Part shown: positions 1 to 12,821 of the stretch, one piece after another
How the letters are laid out: each line of letters begins with the position of its first letter
How positions within the stretch are numbered: position 1 is the stretch's first letter
Source: Channallabes apus
Lineage: Eukaryota > Chordata > Actinopteri > Siluriformes > Clariidae
Assembly (NCBI GenBank): GCA_030522415.1
Contig: CM060108.1
Coordinates: forward strand, 42,608,256-42,672,255
Reading direction: 5' to 3'
Length of the DNA stretch: 64,000 nucleotides
Notes under the pieces: generated by a model
Databases searched by the model: none
What the model was told of the DNA's origin: nothing
The model's input: the letters and a program-made list of their open reading frames with translations, nothing else
Translations under genes and position numbers: made by a program

Positions 1-395
1 CCCACATTGCCCATACTGTGTGAGTTAGTGTGTGCGAGTGTGTGGTGTGTGCATGAATTCCCTGCAATGGATTGACACCCTATCCAGAGTGTACCACGCC
101 TTATTCCTGAAGTATACTGGGATAGGCTCCAGAATTCCTGCAACTCTGTTTAGGATAAGGAGTAGCTTTGTGCCAATCCATCACAGGGCACAAACACATA
201 CTCAGACATCCATTCACACACTACAGGCAATTTGAGAATGCCAATTAGCCTAATCTGCAGGTCTCTGGAAGGAAACCAGAGGATCTGGAGGAAACCCACG
301 AAGCATGAGGAGAACAAATGCAAACGCCATGCACACAGAAGCGGGAATCGAACCCGGACATGCAACCACTAAGCAACCATGGTGCCAAATGAGAT
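1..395 (-). repeat. Mermaid-like SINE, two arms in opposite orientation
   Basis: Bases 1-165 match the body of the common SINE-like family in plus orientation (CCTGCAATGGATTG, CCCTATCCAGAGTGTACC, GGGATAGGCTCCAG). Bases 170-395 match it in minus orientation (GCCAATCCATCACAGGGCAC through GGGAATCGAACCCGG). The tRNA-like head with box B (GGTTCGATTCCC on the minus strand) is at the right end. The result is a head-to-head composite. Confidence 0.75.
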
Positions 396-820
396 GGTAA
401 GTATTCCCAGTATTGCTGCATGGATAGTCCTAGTTTCACAGATCACCAGAGTAAAACAAAATGGCTTCTACCTTGACTTGGCAGTTTATAAAATCAAACT
501 TAACACCTTTTTTTTATTCATTTGATGTGCTTAAGAAAGCAATTTTCTCATCAGCATTTAAAGGCCCTGTTTGTCAAGTGTTCATCCTGTACTCTTACAG
601 CTCACTTACTCAGCCTGATATCACACAAGAACACAGTCGTTCAGTCCAAAGCCAGATTTATATACTGTATGCACTCCAGAACATCTTTAGTAAGTGAAAA
701 TGTCTTAAAGAAAAAGGCTTATTTTATTTCCTTTTCAATCATCACAGTAAATTAACTGTAGGATTTACAAACCTGTTTATATATTTTTAATTGTTTAAAG
801 CCTTAATGGTCTTAAAGGCA

Positions 821-1012
821 GCATGGTGCCTGAGTGGTTAGCACTGTTACCTTGCACCTCCAGAGTCTGGGTTTGATTCTCACCTCGGGTTTGTGTTGCA
901 TGTTTTCCCCATACTTGGTGGGTTTCCTCTGGGTCTGTGGGAGGAAACCAGAGTACCCAGAGGAATCCCATTTACTAATTGGTCTCCCCAAATTACCTGT
1001 TGTGTTTGAATG
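821..1012 (+). repeat. Mermaid-like SINE with internal inversion
   Basis: A tRNA-like head (AGCATGGTGCCTGAGTGGTTAGCAC, then GGGTTTGATTCTC) reads on the plus strand. Inside the body, the segment at about 937-968 reads in the opposite sense to its flanks: TTTCCTCTGGGT is followed by its near-complement ACCCAGAGGAA. Confidence 0.7.
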
Positions 1013-1239
1013 TTGACCAGAAGTCCCTACCACAGTCATAAAAATGGGAATAAATGCAGATTTTCAATTGCACATGTAGAGTCATGATAAAAAATAATGA
1101 TTATTATTATTATTTTTTTAATCTGATCTTAGTCTTAGTATTAGGAAAACACAACCTTGGCTAAATAACAATGTGGAACGTTCACTGTTCCATTAACACA
1201 GCAACACCAAAAAGCCTGAAAGCCAACTTAAACAAGATG

Positions 1240-1830
1240 GTCACAGAATTCTTTCCCTTGTAAAGAAAAAACCTTAACAACATCTAGCCAAGGCAAGAAA
1301 ACTCCGGAGGAGGTACGTGTGTCATCAACAAAGTCTACAATCAAAAGACGCCTTTATGAATGTAGAGACACAGTGTGTACCTCAAACCACCAGTTACACT
1401 AAGGCCAGAATAGACTTTGCTAGCCAGTTCTGGAAGAAGATCCTTTAGAAAGATTCCATGAATCACATGTACTGTATCAGAATGATTGAATGAAAAGAGT
1501 ATAGAAAAGGATAGGCAGGGCTCATGATCCGAAACATATCACATCATCTGTCAAACACAGTACAGAGGCGGTAATGTTATGGCATGAGATTTTATGGCTG
1601 CCAATGGAACTGGGTGACTGGTGTTTATTGATGACCTGAAGGCTGATAGACATGGCAGGATGAATTCTGAATTCTATGAAGCTCTACTTTTCTACAAAAA
1701 CCTGTACAATTGAATAGTGCTCCATAGTAAAGATGACCCAAAACACACAGTGCAGTTAAAGCAACCTAAAGTTGCCTTAAGGCAAAGCAATGTAATGTTC
1801 ATAAAGAGTCATCTTACTTGTTTATGCATT
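1240..1830 (+). pseudogene. decayed Tc1-like transposase
   Basis: Conceptual translation in shifting frames gives recognisable Tc1 transposase blocks: a helix-turn-helix-side piece (STIKRRLYEC), an AHDPKHITSSVKH piece, FIDDLKADRHGRMNSE, and a DDPKHT block corresponding to the second catalytic Asp. Several stops and frameshifts interrupt it and I could not find terminal inverted repeats. It is an old relic. Confidence 0.65.
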
Positions 1831-2159
1831 GTCAATGTTAAACCCATTTACTTAAAGCAGAAAATCTCCAATTCGATCACATTGCTTCATTTACTGTAGA
1901 ATCGGTCAAAACCCACCAGTACCATGGTTTGGCCGAATGCTCTGTGGTGTTGTACAGAAGCAAAATAACAAAAGCACTGTCCAACTGTCACTGTCGCTAT
2001 CCAAACATTATTGATCTTACTAACAATAGACTGTATGTACAATATAAGCTATAAATCAGTAGCACTATAATCATGTAAAAAAATTTAAGATGGTATTTCT
2101 AGTTACAGTAGTTGCGCTAGTTTAAGGATATATTTAATGATGGAAACTGCAAAGTACTT

Positions 2160-2220
2160 ATGTACGTTGCTCTGGATGAGAGCTTCTGCCAAATGCCTTT
2201 ATCCAAAATGGATAAATGTA
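2160..2220 (+). repeat. 3' tail of a tRNA-derived fish SINE
   Basis: GCTCTGGATGAGAGCTTCTG followed by CCAAATGCC is the 3' tail motif of a widespread teleost SINE. A fuller copy of the same family is at 52062-52257 on the opposite strand. Confidence 0.6.
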
Positions 2221-2224
2221 TGTA

Positions 2225-3640
2225 AGGGGGGAAAAAAAGCAGCTTAACATTGAGTTGATTTATATTGGATTGTTAGGTCCTACAGAAGAAGGAATCAATG
2301 ACGCTATAAGGTGATGTGAGTCTATAGTCATTTATACATCAGCCATTTATCAAATAACGCTCAACTGTAGCATTTAGTCTTGAGTCGGTCACGGTTTTTA
2401 AGCCTTTCCAAACGATTTAATCATTAAGCAGGATTTTTAAAAGGTAAATCACAAGCAGAAGGAAAAAAAAACATCAATATTGCACAAGCAGTGAATGACA
2501 CCATTCATTTTATGAAGGGAGGTAAAAATGCACAGCTTTCAATTTTTACACATGGTTCATGGATTAATTAATATTGGTTTTTCTGCATATAAAAAATTAT
2601 AATACAAAATTAAAATACAAATAAAAAGATCGATATGTCACTTCACGACAAGCTTCGAGAGAGGAAAAGTGTATGCCTATCACAGGAAAGGTTGATGTAT
2701 TCAGGGTGATGAGAGATTTAGGGATTAATGAAACACGAAGAAGAGTGAGTGTACATTTTGTAAAATTAGCGAGAGCATTGGTCTTTGAAAGCCTTTTGGG
2801 TTACTGGCTGCCAATCAGAGTGAAAATGAACCTTGCTCTCAAATCAGTAGGGAAACTCAGCTTAAATTAATTATTAATGCACCAAACAAATCAATCCTTT
2901 AGATTTACACCACCTCTGTTTTATGGCATCAATATTTAATTCTGCTCTAATTTAGTGTTTGACTTTAACTAACTGTTATTATTAAGTGTATGAGGCTGGA
3001 TTTAGCCGGCAAGTGGATAAAACAATGAGCCTGCATCCGCGGATCTACAGGATCTATAAAATTGAAGCTATAGTGCTTTTGGTCACCTCGCCACATATTG
3101 TTTCGAGGTTCAGGTCTCAAACTTTCACTCCTCTACTCCATCTGATATTGAACACCATCATCTCATGTGTGCACCGGTAATGGCAGACAAAACTGAAATC
3201 AATGAGGCATCAACTTGAGGAATGAGAAAGGAGAGAGGTGAGGAAGGCAAATCGTGGGTGGACTGTTCTTTTCCAGTCTTGTTACAAGAAACTTGTAGGT
3301 TTCTTCCATAACCTTGGAAGGCCATTGAGGGCCTGATAAGCGGGGGTAAAGTGAGTAAGTAAGTAAGTAAATAAATAAATAAAAAACAGAATTTTTTCCA
3401 TGCAATTCTCAAGCACATAAACTGATAACGTCTTTGTATTTTCAAGCAAAGAATAAACCACATGAGGCTGTGCTGTTCTAGAATAATAATCAATGATGCA
3501 ATGTGGTGGATTTACTCGAACAGTGGATTTTCTCTTAAACCACAGCAATTAATGAATTACACAACAAACATTTTATCCTTTTGGAGTTACCATGTAAGGT
3601 TGTAAAAAAAATATTCATGTAACAAATAATGTTTTATGAT
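2225..3640. other. intergenic A/T-rich DNA, no feature recognised
   Basis: Only a small (AAGT)n/(AAAT)n microsatellite at about 3351-3382 stands out. Open frames here are short and show no codon bias or recognisable domain. Confidence 0.5.
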
Positions 3641-4250
3641 AAAACAGAAGCAACCAGTAAACTATTACACATTTCAGACTTCTTTCATATTCTTTTGGTT
3701 GATAACACAATGAGAATGAAAAGGCTTTTTCTATATAATCCCTGGATACACTAATGCACTTCGCCCAGGGTTTCACTAGTGCTTGGATACCATCAAGGTA
3801 AAAAGTTTTCTCGGGATGCTGAGAAATGCTCACGTGTGAAACGCTGGCCTCCCAGGAACTCCCAAACGTGGAAATGGCATGGAGTGAGGTCAGGACTGTA
3901 TGTGGCATGTGGAAATACAGTACCTCAGCACTGAGTTCCTGCAAGTAGTGTTGGTGAATGACTGTGTGTGCAGTTCCCACAGACAGATGCGTCTTCTCCG
4001 CAAGTTATCTGCTGATTTTCAAGAACTTGTTTATGAGAACGATTGCCGTCGGCTCTGAGCCACCTCGGAGGAGATTATCATTCACAAACGTATAGCTTTT
4101 TTCAAAACATTTGCACCATTCAAATGTTTTATTCCGGGTAAGAGTCTCATCACTGCACAGTGCTTGAGGTCTTCTGTAAGTATCAATCACTTTTACACCT
4201 TCATTCAACAAAAATTGCATTACAACTCCTGGTTTGACTTGAACACCCCA
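3640..4250 (-). pseudogene. internally deleted mariner-type transposase
   Basis: On the minus strand the element begins at about 4250 with GGGGTGTTCAAGTCAAACC. It then encodes an N-terminal mariner-like block (FEWCKCFEKSYTFVNDN, GGSEPTAI), a stop, and a piece with LSVGTAHTVIHQH. It jumps to a C-terminal block (HPEKTFYLDGIQALVKPWAK, then DYIEKA) typical of mariner ends. The catalytic D,D(34)D middle is missing. The lower boundary is uncertain. Confidence 0.7.
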
Positions 4251-4394
4251 TATATATTGAATTTCTGCTTTCAGTTTTGCTTTTTTCTTGAAGTTAAGAC
4301 AAAAAACAGCTTATAATGTTACCAAGTAACCATAAACTGTTCTGTTTCCTTTTTTGTCTCTGATTGTTATAAAGCATGAGATACCACTCCCACT

Positions 4395-4702
4395 CATTCA
4401 TGGTATATACTGCTTCATTCTACAGGGTTATGGGGAGGCCTGGAGTCGATCCCAGGAGACTTAGGCCATGAAGTTCACCCTGGGCTGAGTGCTAATCCAT
4501 CACAAGGCACACACACATATACATACACTCACATGTTCATTCACACACCACAGGGAGTTTGGGAATGCCAGTTAGCCTAATCGGCATGTCTTTGGACTGT
4601 ACCAAGTATGGGGAGAACATCAATGCACACAGAACCTGAGGTGGGAATCAACCCCGGAACCTGAAGGCGACAGTGTTTACCACTACACCATCGTTCTGCC
4701 AT
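4395..4702 (-). repeat. Mermaid-like SINE
   Basis: The body (CATTCTACAGGGTTATGGGG, GATCCCAGGAGACTTAGG, CTAATCCATCACAAGGCAC) leads to the tRNA-like head near 4640-4700 (GGGAATCAACCCCGGAACC). The head reads on the minus strand. Confidence 0.8.
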
Positions 4703-4704
4703 CA

Positions 4705-5775
4705 ACGAATTAAAAAAATTTTTATTGGTACGTTTACACAAATTAGTTTTTGGAATAGAACTAGTATACTGTAGAGTAGTGCACTTTTTCAACCAATCAG
4801 AATGGAGAATCGAACAATACTCACACAGACACAGCCATACAGTACGTTGTACTCTTCTTCTTTATGGACATCGAGTTCAGTTCACGTCTTTCACAAACCA
4901 AGTCTTAGCTCTTAGTTCACTCAGTATACAGTTATCAAGATCACGAGCAGACCTAAATACTTATTAGCTTGTCGTCTGAAGTGCTTCTCATCCATCCTTC
5001 AGTAAAGACGACGGGTCTGCATCGTTACTCTGTCATCAGTGATGAGAAATTAGCATTGAAAGTTTCTGGCTAATTAAGCGATGTCAGGACGAGTGACTGA
5101 CAGCAATGTGTGATCTATAATTCAGTGTGTTTAACCGTGTGTCAGGATAGTGGAAAACTCTGCGCACGATCAACCTAGCCCTTTTCTTTCTGCACCATTT
5201 CTTTTAAGCATTCCCCCTGTATCAAAACATGATTAATATTACAGAATTATTAAAGAATTTCCACTTTGCACATGAGACAGTGATGAATGTATGCTGGGTG
5301 AGGGGTGCAGATTTGAACCGTTTGCTATTAAGAAAAGCTGTGAATTTTTATTTAATGGTAGGAAAGTTTAGACTTTTGCTACATTGCCTAGCATGAAAAG
5401 AAATAACAAGTGGATAGACTGAAGGAAGAGTTTACCAGAATTCATCATTATACTGATTGATGTGAATGCACAATGTATATACTCGTAACGTAACACTGTT
5501 GTTCTTAATTGTCGATTCTGATTGTTCAGAACAGCACCTTTGACCAGTTAGGCTAATTGGAATAGGAATGTGCTCATACTATTAAGTTATTGATTCTATT
5601 GGTACTGATTCTAAAAAGGCTCTCATCTAGGGGAAAAGGTGAATTTTCAGATAGGATCATATAATGACATTTTTCATAACACTTTTTTTTTTGTAAATAT
5701 CCTTACACATTTTATGTATTAGATAAAAACAAACACATGCTCTTTTATATCCATGATGTCTGTATATATATATAT
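4705..5775. other. intergenic DNA, nothing recognised
   Basis: A/T-rich sequence with scattered short frames. I see no repeat family, RNA gene or coding signal that I can support. Confidence 0.45.
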
Positions 5776-5779
5776 TTTT

Positions 5780-6260
5780 TTAGAAAAATCTTTAAATGAT
5801 CTAATTTGTAATTTAGATGAAACTTGGCCAGTTTAGATTTCCCATGAAAAGACATAAACCTGAAAAAGTATATCATTCTTTAAGTTATTAAGATATTGCA
5901 CCATAAATTTGACATGGTTTCGGACACTACAGATTTTTTATTTATTTTTTGCTTTTAAGCTTTGATTGAAAACTAGTTTAAGCAAGCTTACACCAATTTC
6001 AATATCAATACTCCTAAAGAAATATGAATAATTAGCATTTAAAATTATTATTGTTTGAAGGAATATAGTATAACACTGAAAAATGGCCATTTTGGTGCAC
6101 ATATAAAATCATCTCTCCAAAACAGCTGACCTCAAATTTTTACGGAAGCATAATTGGTCACTTCCATGTTGCATAGCATCTTTGGCACACACATTTTCTG
6201 TATTATATGTATAACATAAAAATAATAATGATATCAGCACCAATACTGTGTTTTGGCCAA
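5780..6260 (+). repeat. unclassified dispersed repeat, copy 1
   Basis: This segment is shared with 7555-7800 (same strand, truncated) and with 10745-11225 (opposite strand). Common blocks include TTAGATTTCCCATGAAAAG, GACATGGTTTCGGACACTAC, AACACTGAAAAATGGC, TCACTTCCATG and ACACACATTTTCTGTATTAT. No open frame or terminal repeat is evident. Confidence 0.75.
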
Positions 6261-6264
6261 CTCA

Positions 6265-7550
6265 ATCTTAAGAGCAGTTCTGAAAGTAATGCAAAAGTCC
6301 ATAACTTTTTATGAATTTAAAGTTTTTTCAAATTGCAGTAGTGTAACAATTTCTCTACAGAAAAGTGCTACTCACAGTTGATTGCATCACAGTTGAACCC
6401 AAGTTTTAAATCCTCTTTGAAAATCCCCTTTTGTAGTTCCCCTTATTTAAACTTCTTTATCCATCTGTGCATGCTGCTCTTGTCAGTGTCGTCATCTCCA
6501 TAAACATTCTGTAGCACAGTAGGAGACCATCAGCATGCAGTTTAAATGACCTACTATATGTCATTTAATAAAATTTAAAAAAGCACCTACTATTGCATTA
6601 ATTTTTTATAGTGTTAAGGGACGTAAAAGTTTTTGTTTAAAAATAAAAAGGTAATGTTCAAAGTTTAAGAAGAAAGCCATTTAGATTGTAGCCTATACAT
6701 TATGTGTGTAAGGCTGAACCTGGCCTGTGGTTGGTGTCTAACTTAAATAAATGTACGCTGTCAAAATAAGACTTACTGTTAATCAGTGAGAAATTGAGGA
6801 AGAATAGAAGAAAGAGGAGACAGGACTGTGGGAAGTAGTGAAGATAATAGCTGAATGAATTAAAAACGACAGCTACAAGAGAAAACGTTATGTTCTTTTT
6901 GCTCAGATTCAGGTTTTGGCAAGCAATCAGCCGGAGAGAATGGGTCTCCATTTGGTGTATCATGTTATTCATTCAGCTTTCCTGCTTGGTTTTTTAAAGA
7001 GTGCAAAATGGTGTTGCAAAAAAAAAAAAAAAAAAGTTTAAATTGTTCCTTAGGCTGTCTTAGGTTCGGCTAAACAAATGTGCTCTGTAAGAAAAAAAGA
7101 AATCATGTATTTTAGGGCTCTAAAACAAAACTGCCCTAGAGGAGAATTTGAAAGTGCTACAAGAAGATTTTTAAACATTATCAAGTTGTTATTTTGGGGA
7201 TCAAATAACCTATGTATCGGTTTTATCTGAAGAAAAAACACTGTGTAGAAACGTAGTGTGTAGTTAAAAATAAGTTAATATGCAACTATTACTATTATTA
7301 ATTATAGAAACATTATATCAATATTACTGCTAGTGGGTTATGAATTTCCTTTCAAATGCTCTGCTTGATAAGATGTACTGTAGGTAACATGACAACAACG
7401 ATCAGTTGTTAGGGGAGAAAGTAGTAAAGCCTGATGCATTTTTATCTCCTGGGGCATCTGAAGCCTCGTATTTGTTCTCCAGACTTGAATGTTTCTGGGT
7501 TCTTTACCATTTTCTCACAGTCCCTATATTGTAATTCTGTATTGTTGAGC
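6265..7550. other. intergenic DNA, nothing recognised
   Basis: A/T-rich DNA with an A-run at about 7018-7035. No repeat family or coding signal was identified. Confidence 0.4.
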
Positions 7551-7554
7551 GAAT

Positions 7555-7800
7555 GCCAGTTTACACCAATTTTAGTATCAATACTCATAAAGAAACATTA
7601 ATAATTTGCATTTTAAATGATTATTGTTTAAATCGAGACAGTGTAACACTGAAAAATGGCTGTTTTGGGGCACATATAAAATCATCTCTGCAAAACGGCT
7701 GCATTTTTTGGGAAGCAAGATTGGTCACTTCCATGTGCACACACATTTTCTGTATTATATGTATTTTTAAAAAAAAAAGCACTAATAGTGTGTTTTGGTC
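7555..7800 (+). repeat. unclassified dispersed repeat, copy 2 (truncated)
   Basis: It matches the 3' half of copy 1, from the ACACCAATTTTAGTATCAA block to GTGTGTTTTGGTC, and is clearly diverged (for example TGGCTGTTTTGGGG against TGGCCATTTTGGTG). It lacks the 5' part present in the other two copies. Confidence 0.7.
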
Positions 7801-8109
7801 GACTGCTTAAATGAGTAACAGTGTGAGCTATTTGTCTCACTGATAATGCAGTAACAGGAAAAGTAGAATACACTTTTAAGTGTACAAGTGCAACATTTAA
7901 TGGCATTAATATTACATTAACATTAATAAATTCTCTATGATACAAAGCATTTTGCCTGTCCTGTTTTCTGTAGACCCTAAAAAAAAAATCATTAAAATTA
8001 AACTTACATTCACTCTGAATCCCTTTCACATCATACACTCGAAACATTCGTTTTTTCTTCCCATACGTTATTCACCATAAGTTCATAGAATGGACTTTTT
8101 TTCAAAGTC

Positions 8110-8440
8110 ATTCACTCACTCATCATCTATACCACTTTAAGCTGTATATAGGATCGTGGGGAGCCTGGAGCCTATCCCAGGATAGACTTACTGCACGAAG
8201 CAGGGTACACCGTGGACAGGATGCCAATCACTAGCAGTGCACACACACACACATACACACTCATTCACTCATTATTAGTCTAATCTGCTTGTCTTTGGAC
8301 TGTGGGAGGAAACTGCAGTACCCAAAGGAAACCCACGGGGAGGACATGCAAACTCCATGCACACAGACCCGAGGCGGGATTCGAACCCCGAACCTGGAGG
8401 TACAAGGCAGCAGCGCTTCCAGACCATTGTATTCCAGAGC
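8110..8440 (-). repeat. Mermaid-like SINE
   Basis: The body starts near 8108 (CATCTATACCACTTTAAGC). A short (CA)n lies at about 8240-8262. The tRNA-like head ends near 8440, with box B as GGGATTCGAACCCCG on the plus strand. Confidence 0.8.
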
Positions 8441-8621
8441 AAACCATTCCATTGCATCCAAATTTCCTGATGATTTGTCTTTCTTGATTTCTAGTGATAT
8501 TAACTAATTAGGTAATTTTGAAAGTATAACCCCATTAACCAAATTACTGTAATTAAGGTCCTTGATGTCCTCATGCTGAGCATGAATGCTAGTTGACCTC
8601 ATTCTGCTCAAATTATAGTAG

Positions 8622-8697
8622 AAAAATAAAATAAAATAAAATAAAATAAAATACTACTACTACTACTACTACTACTAATAATAATAATAATAATAAA
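8622..8697. repeat. compound microsatellite
   Basis: (AAAAT)n, (ACT)n and (AAT)n follow one another without interruption. Confidence 0.95.
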
Positions 8698-8699
8698 TT

Positions 8700-10740
8700 A
8701 AACCTCTTACTCATTGAATAACCACTGAACAAACAATATATGTAAGATTTTACTGCCATCTCAGATATTAAATAGCAAATCAATAAATACATACATAAAA
8801 ATTGTTAAATAATAATAAAATCCTTTAGATAACACATTCTACAAATAGAGATTATTTCTTCAGCAGCTTGTGGGAGTGAACCTTAGGCCTGGAGAAAATC
8901 TGATTATTAATAAAAGAAATTCACATTTAGCGTTTGCTTTCACTTGTATCAGTTTCAGACAGAATGGCGGTTTGTCTCAGGTTATTTCTGAGCTTTATGA
9001 AGTCAAACTTAAGTCGAATGAAACATTCATTAGGGGGTGTAAAGTCCCATAAAACACCTCTCGGGAAAATGGCGATGTAGCTAAAGCAATTTTGTTGCTC
9101 GTCATCTGTATGCAGAGTGTGTGACGGCGAGAAGACAGTTAACTTAGCTTGTTAAACATGCGGTGCCTTATTCACAGCCTCATGAGGATGTTGTGAAAAG
9201 TTTAAAAGTGGAATATGATGGCACACGCCAGCTGTAATTAGTTGAAAGTGTCACTCAGTGTGATTTATAGCGCACCGTACACTGTGCATCAACACGCATC
9301 TTTGCGAGAGATCTAAGCTCAACTCCATCACTTTCAAGCACTTTAAATATGTTTATATACAAAATGTTTGGCATGTGATTGGTGTTTATGGTGGAAAGTT
9401 GGTTGATGCTTCTTTTTTGTTATTCTTGTTAGAGATCCATGTTATAGTCGCTGTAGGGGACTATCTACTCCACATGCAACATGTACATGTTTTACACCGC
9501 ATGCAACCATTCACCTCATGGCCTGGCAATAAGGATTCCCTGCATCCATTGACTCGGGTGGGGCCCTGGTCCAAGGTACTGTAGTTGTGAATTGAAGCAA
9601 GGATTACAGCATGGCAGGCAATATGCCTGGCACTGAGCCAGCAATGCTGTACTTTGAGTTACAGTGGTTATTCATACAAAAAAGAAAAAAAAAACGTAAA
9701 CATTTACAGAGCATTCAGGTTTTCATTTTGGTCCCGAAAAGCAAATGCTACTGCATGAATGTTCGCCCCAAAGTCCCCAAGAACAATGCAACTATAAGAC
9801 AGCTCCACTGAGTTATGGCTTGGCTGGTTGACCATCTACAAGTTCTACGAGATCTATGAGTGCAGTCATGTGACAGGGTTACAAGTAAAAGACTTCATGC
9901 CTTGTAAATTTTGAACAGAATATACAGAAGGGGAGTTTCAAGAGCTGGAAAGCCTAAATAATTAAAGCGCTGCCACATTACTCTCTAGGTAGCACAAGTA
10001 TCAGCAAATATTCAACACAGCAAGGTACAGAGCTGTATACCAATGAAAATAATATTCAGTTAACTCCTTCACTGCCACCACTACACTACAAACATGTTTT
10101 CTATTTTCACTTTCGTATAGCTATACAGTTCATGTATGCATTATACATTCAACCTAACAAGCACTTGCACTTGAGGTTTCAGGGGGATTCCACAAAACAA
10201 GAATTTTGACTTCTGACATTTGACATTTGAGGTTTTTTGGACTTCCTGAAAAAGAATGCCTGGGGCTTTGTGCACTTACTGCCTTTGTCTATTCTATAGC
10301 TACTGTATGTCTCGATATTCATACAACACACGCTTCGATCATTCACTGGAGACATGTTGCAGCTGTGCACGAGCACAAGACAGGTCTTTATTACCCTGAA
10401 ACGATGTACTTACTGTAGCAACTGCAATAGAATAATAATTGGGTGAATTTCAAGAGCTACGGGTTATAAAACCACTTGACATCTATTTCAAAGCATTAGT
10501 AGGAAGTAATACATTCAGAAAGTTCAGCAGTCCATAAGCATGGCCTCCTGACAGCCAATTAAATGCTTGAGAGGATGCAATACTAATAATTCACTTACTA
10601 TACGAGGTTAAGTTGGGGGGAAAAACAGTGGAGAGTAGCGCTTATTTTAAAATAAAATTGAAGTAATATGTCCTGCCTTAAATGTTATGTCTATTAAAGT
10701 CATAATGTAAACAATAGGGAATTTTCCAGTCTGATTGGTT
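8700..10740. other. intergenic DNA, nothing recognised
   Basis: Unique-looking A/T-rich sequence. Several frames of 60-70 codons occur on both strands, but none shows a domain, codon bias or splice context. Confidence 0.4.
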
Positions 10741-10744
10741 AGAA

Positions 10745-11225
10745 GTTTTTGTAACTTAACTTGTATATGAACAAAATACAGTATTGGTGATGTTTTTTTT
10801 TTTATGTTTGACAAATAATACAGAAAATGTGTGTGGCCAAAGAAGCTACTTCTGAAGTTTATGCAACATGGAGGTGACCAATCTTGCTTCCCTAAAAAAT
10901 TCAAGTTGCTACCGTCATTTTGGAGATATGATTTTATAATGTATGTTCCCCCCAAAAATTTCAGTGTTGCTTCAAGAAATAATAATTTAAAATGCTAATT
11001 ATTCATATTTCTTTATGAGTACTGATACTGGAAATGGTGTAAGCTTCTGGAAGCATATAACCTGTAAAAACTGTTGCGTAAATTGCTTTTTGCTTAAAGC
11101 TTAAAAAAAAAAAATCAGTAGTGTCCGTAACCATGTCAAATGCATGTTGCGATATCTTAACTATTTTGTGTTGAATAATACACTTTTCATGTGAAATCTA
11201 AATAAGGCAAGATTCATCTGAATGA
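10745..11225 (-). repeat. unclassified dispersed repeat, copy 3 (inverted)
   Basis: This is the reverse complement of copy 1 over most of its length. ACACCATTTCCAGTATCAG, GTGACCAATCTTGC and GTGTCCGTAACCATGTCAAA (plus strand as written for the last two) mark the shared blocks. It includes the 5' part missing from copy 2. Confidence 0.75.
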
Positions 11226-11254
11226 CAATTAAGATCATTGAAAGACTTACAGAC

Positions 11255-11640
11255 ATTCATTCATTCATTCATTCATCTTCTATACCGCTTAATCCTGTGT
11301 TCAGGGTCGCGGGGGACCTGGAGCCTATCCCAGGAGACTTCGGGCACTAGGCGGGGTACACCCTGGACAGCGTGCCAATCCATCGCAGGGCACACACACA
11401 TACACACACTCACACACCCAATCACACACTACGGGCAATTTAGGAACGCCAATTAGCCTAACCTGCATATCTTTGGACTGTGGGAGGAAACCGGAGTACC
11501 CGGAGGAAACCCACCAAGCACGGGGAGAACATGCAAACTCCATGCACACAGAGACGGGAATCGAGCCTGGCCGGGGAATCGAACCCAGACCCTGGAGGTG
11601 CAAGGCGACAGTGCTAACCACTACACCACCGTGCCGCCAC
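11255..11640 (-). repeat. Mermaid-like SINE, near full length
   Basis: One of the best preserved copies. (ATTC)n is followed by CTTCTATACCGCTTAATCC, CCTGGAGCCTATCCCAGG, GCCAATCCATCGCAGGGCAC, ACTGTGGGAGGAAACCGGAG and the tRNA-like head. Box B is GGGAATCGAACCC or close to it, and the end is CACCGTGCCGCC. The head region contains a small duplication (GGGAATCGAGCC and GGGGAATCGAACCC). Confidence 0.85.
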
Positions 11641-11867
11641 TTACAGACATTACAGACATAAAAGATCATGAAGTTGTATTTAGCATTGTGTTTTCTTCTA
11701 TCTGATAAAAATATAAATGTGTATGCATATTTACAAAAAAACTAAATAAAGCATGGATCAGGAGATAAGAAGTGTATTTGTATTATGTTTTTTTTTTATT
11801 CAAGGTGAGACACTTTTAAGGATCAATACCATGTTTCAGCTAATAGTGGATAGAGCATGATTCTTTG

Positions 11868-11932
<65 letters not shown>

Positions 11933-11980
11933 TATACAGTATTTTGCCATTCTTTTTTTTTTTTCTTTTTTTTTTTTTTG
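11868..11980. repeat. (A)n(TA)n followed by T-runs
   Basis: About 30 A are followed by (TA)n to about 11928. Two T-rich runs separated by a C follow, giving a potential long A:T hairpin. Confidence 0.9.
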
Positions 11981-11984
11981 TTGC

Positions 11985-12820
11985 TTTTACTAAATACCAC
12001 TTAAACACACATCATATCATGTTTACAACTTCAGATTTGTGAAGTATGAATGTCTGTGGAGGACTTGAATGCAACATAAGTCATACAAGTTATTATAGAT
12101 GAAAGAGTTCAAATATTTACACGACCCTTAAGTGTCCTTCATAACCATTCAAGCAACTGTCATGATTCATCTTGGCATTACTAGAAAGATAAATATACAA
12201 CTAGAGTCACAGTCCACCGTTCTCAAGAGCTAAACTGGTATAAAGAAAATCACTCGTCCTTAATCTGACACCTTGGCATTTTGGTCCTGAGTGAAATCAA
12301 TAACAGAAAGCCTCGCATATTAGCTGTCCACTCTTTCATGAGTTATATCCATCTGGCTTGTCAGCTCTGCCTCGCAGCGATCTGTATGAATGGACTAACA
12401 GTAGAGCAAGCAGACAGGAAAGGAGTACCCGTGTCCTGCTTTTCTCTACACACAAATTATAATACAAGCCTTCTTTTGTGCAATCAGAGCAGGACTGATC
12501 CTTAGCTGCCTGGCTTTTAGCTAAATTATGATGTGCAGCGCTGGAAGTCCGTCTTGTTGCAAAATGGTGTGGGAGTGTGAGAACGGCTGAGGGAGTCAGA
12601 AAGTTATCCAAAATGGAAATTTACTTTTTAGTGTAAAATATTATTATATTGTGGTTAAGGCTCGTACTGTGCAATTTTGTGACTAACCAAAACAAAAATA
12701 AAAAATGGTTCCCATTTATGGACATATACCACAGTATAAGGTTATGAGGTTATTTTAATTTAAACATGATTGACATGTTTAATATTTAGGACATGAATCA
12801 TGCTTTAAAAGATATGTATA
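11985..12820. other. intergenic DNA, nothing recognised
   Basis: No repeat family or coding signal that I can support. Confidence 0.4.
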
Positions 12821-12821
12821 T

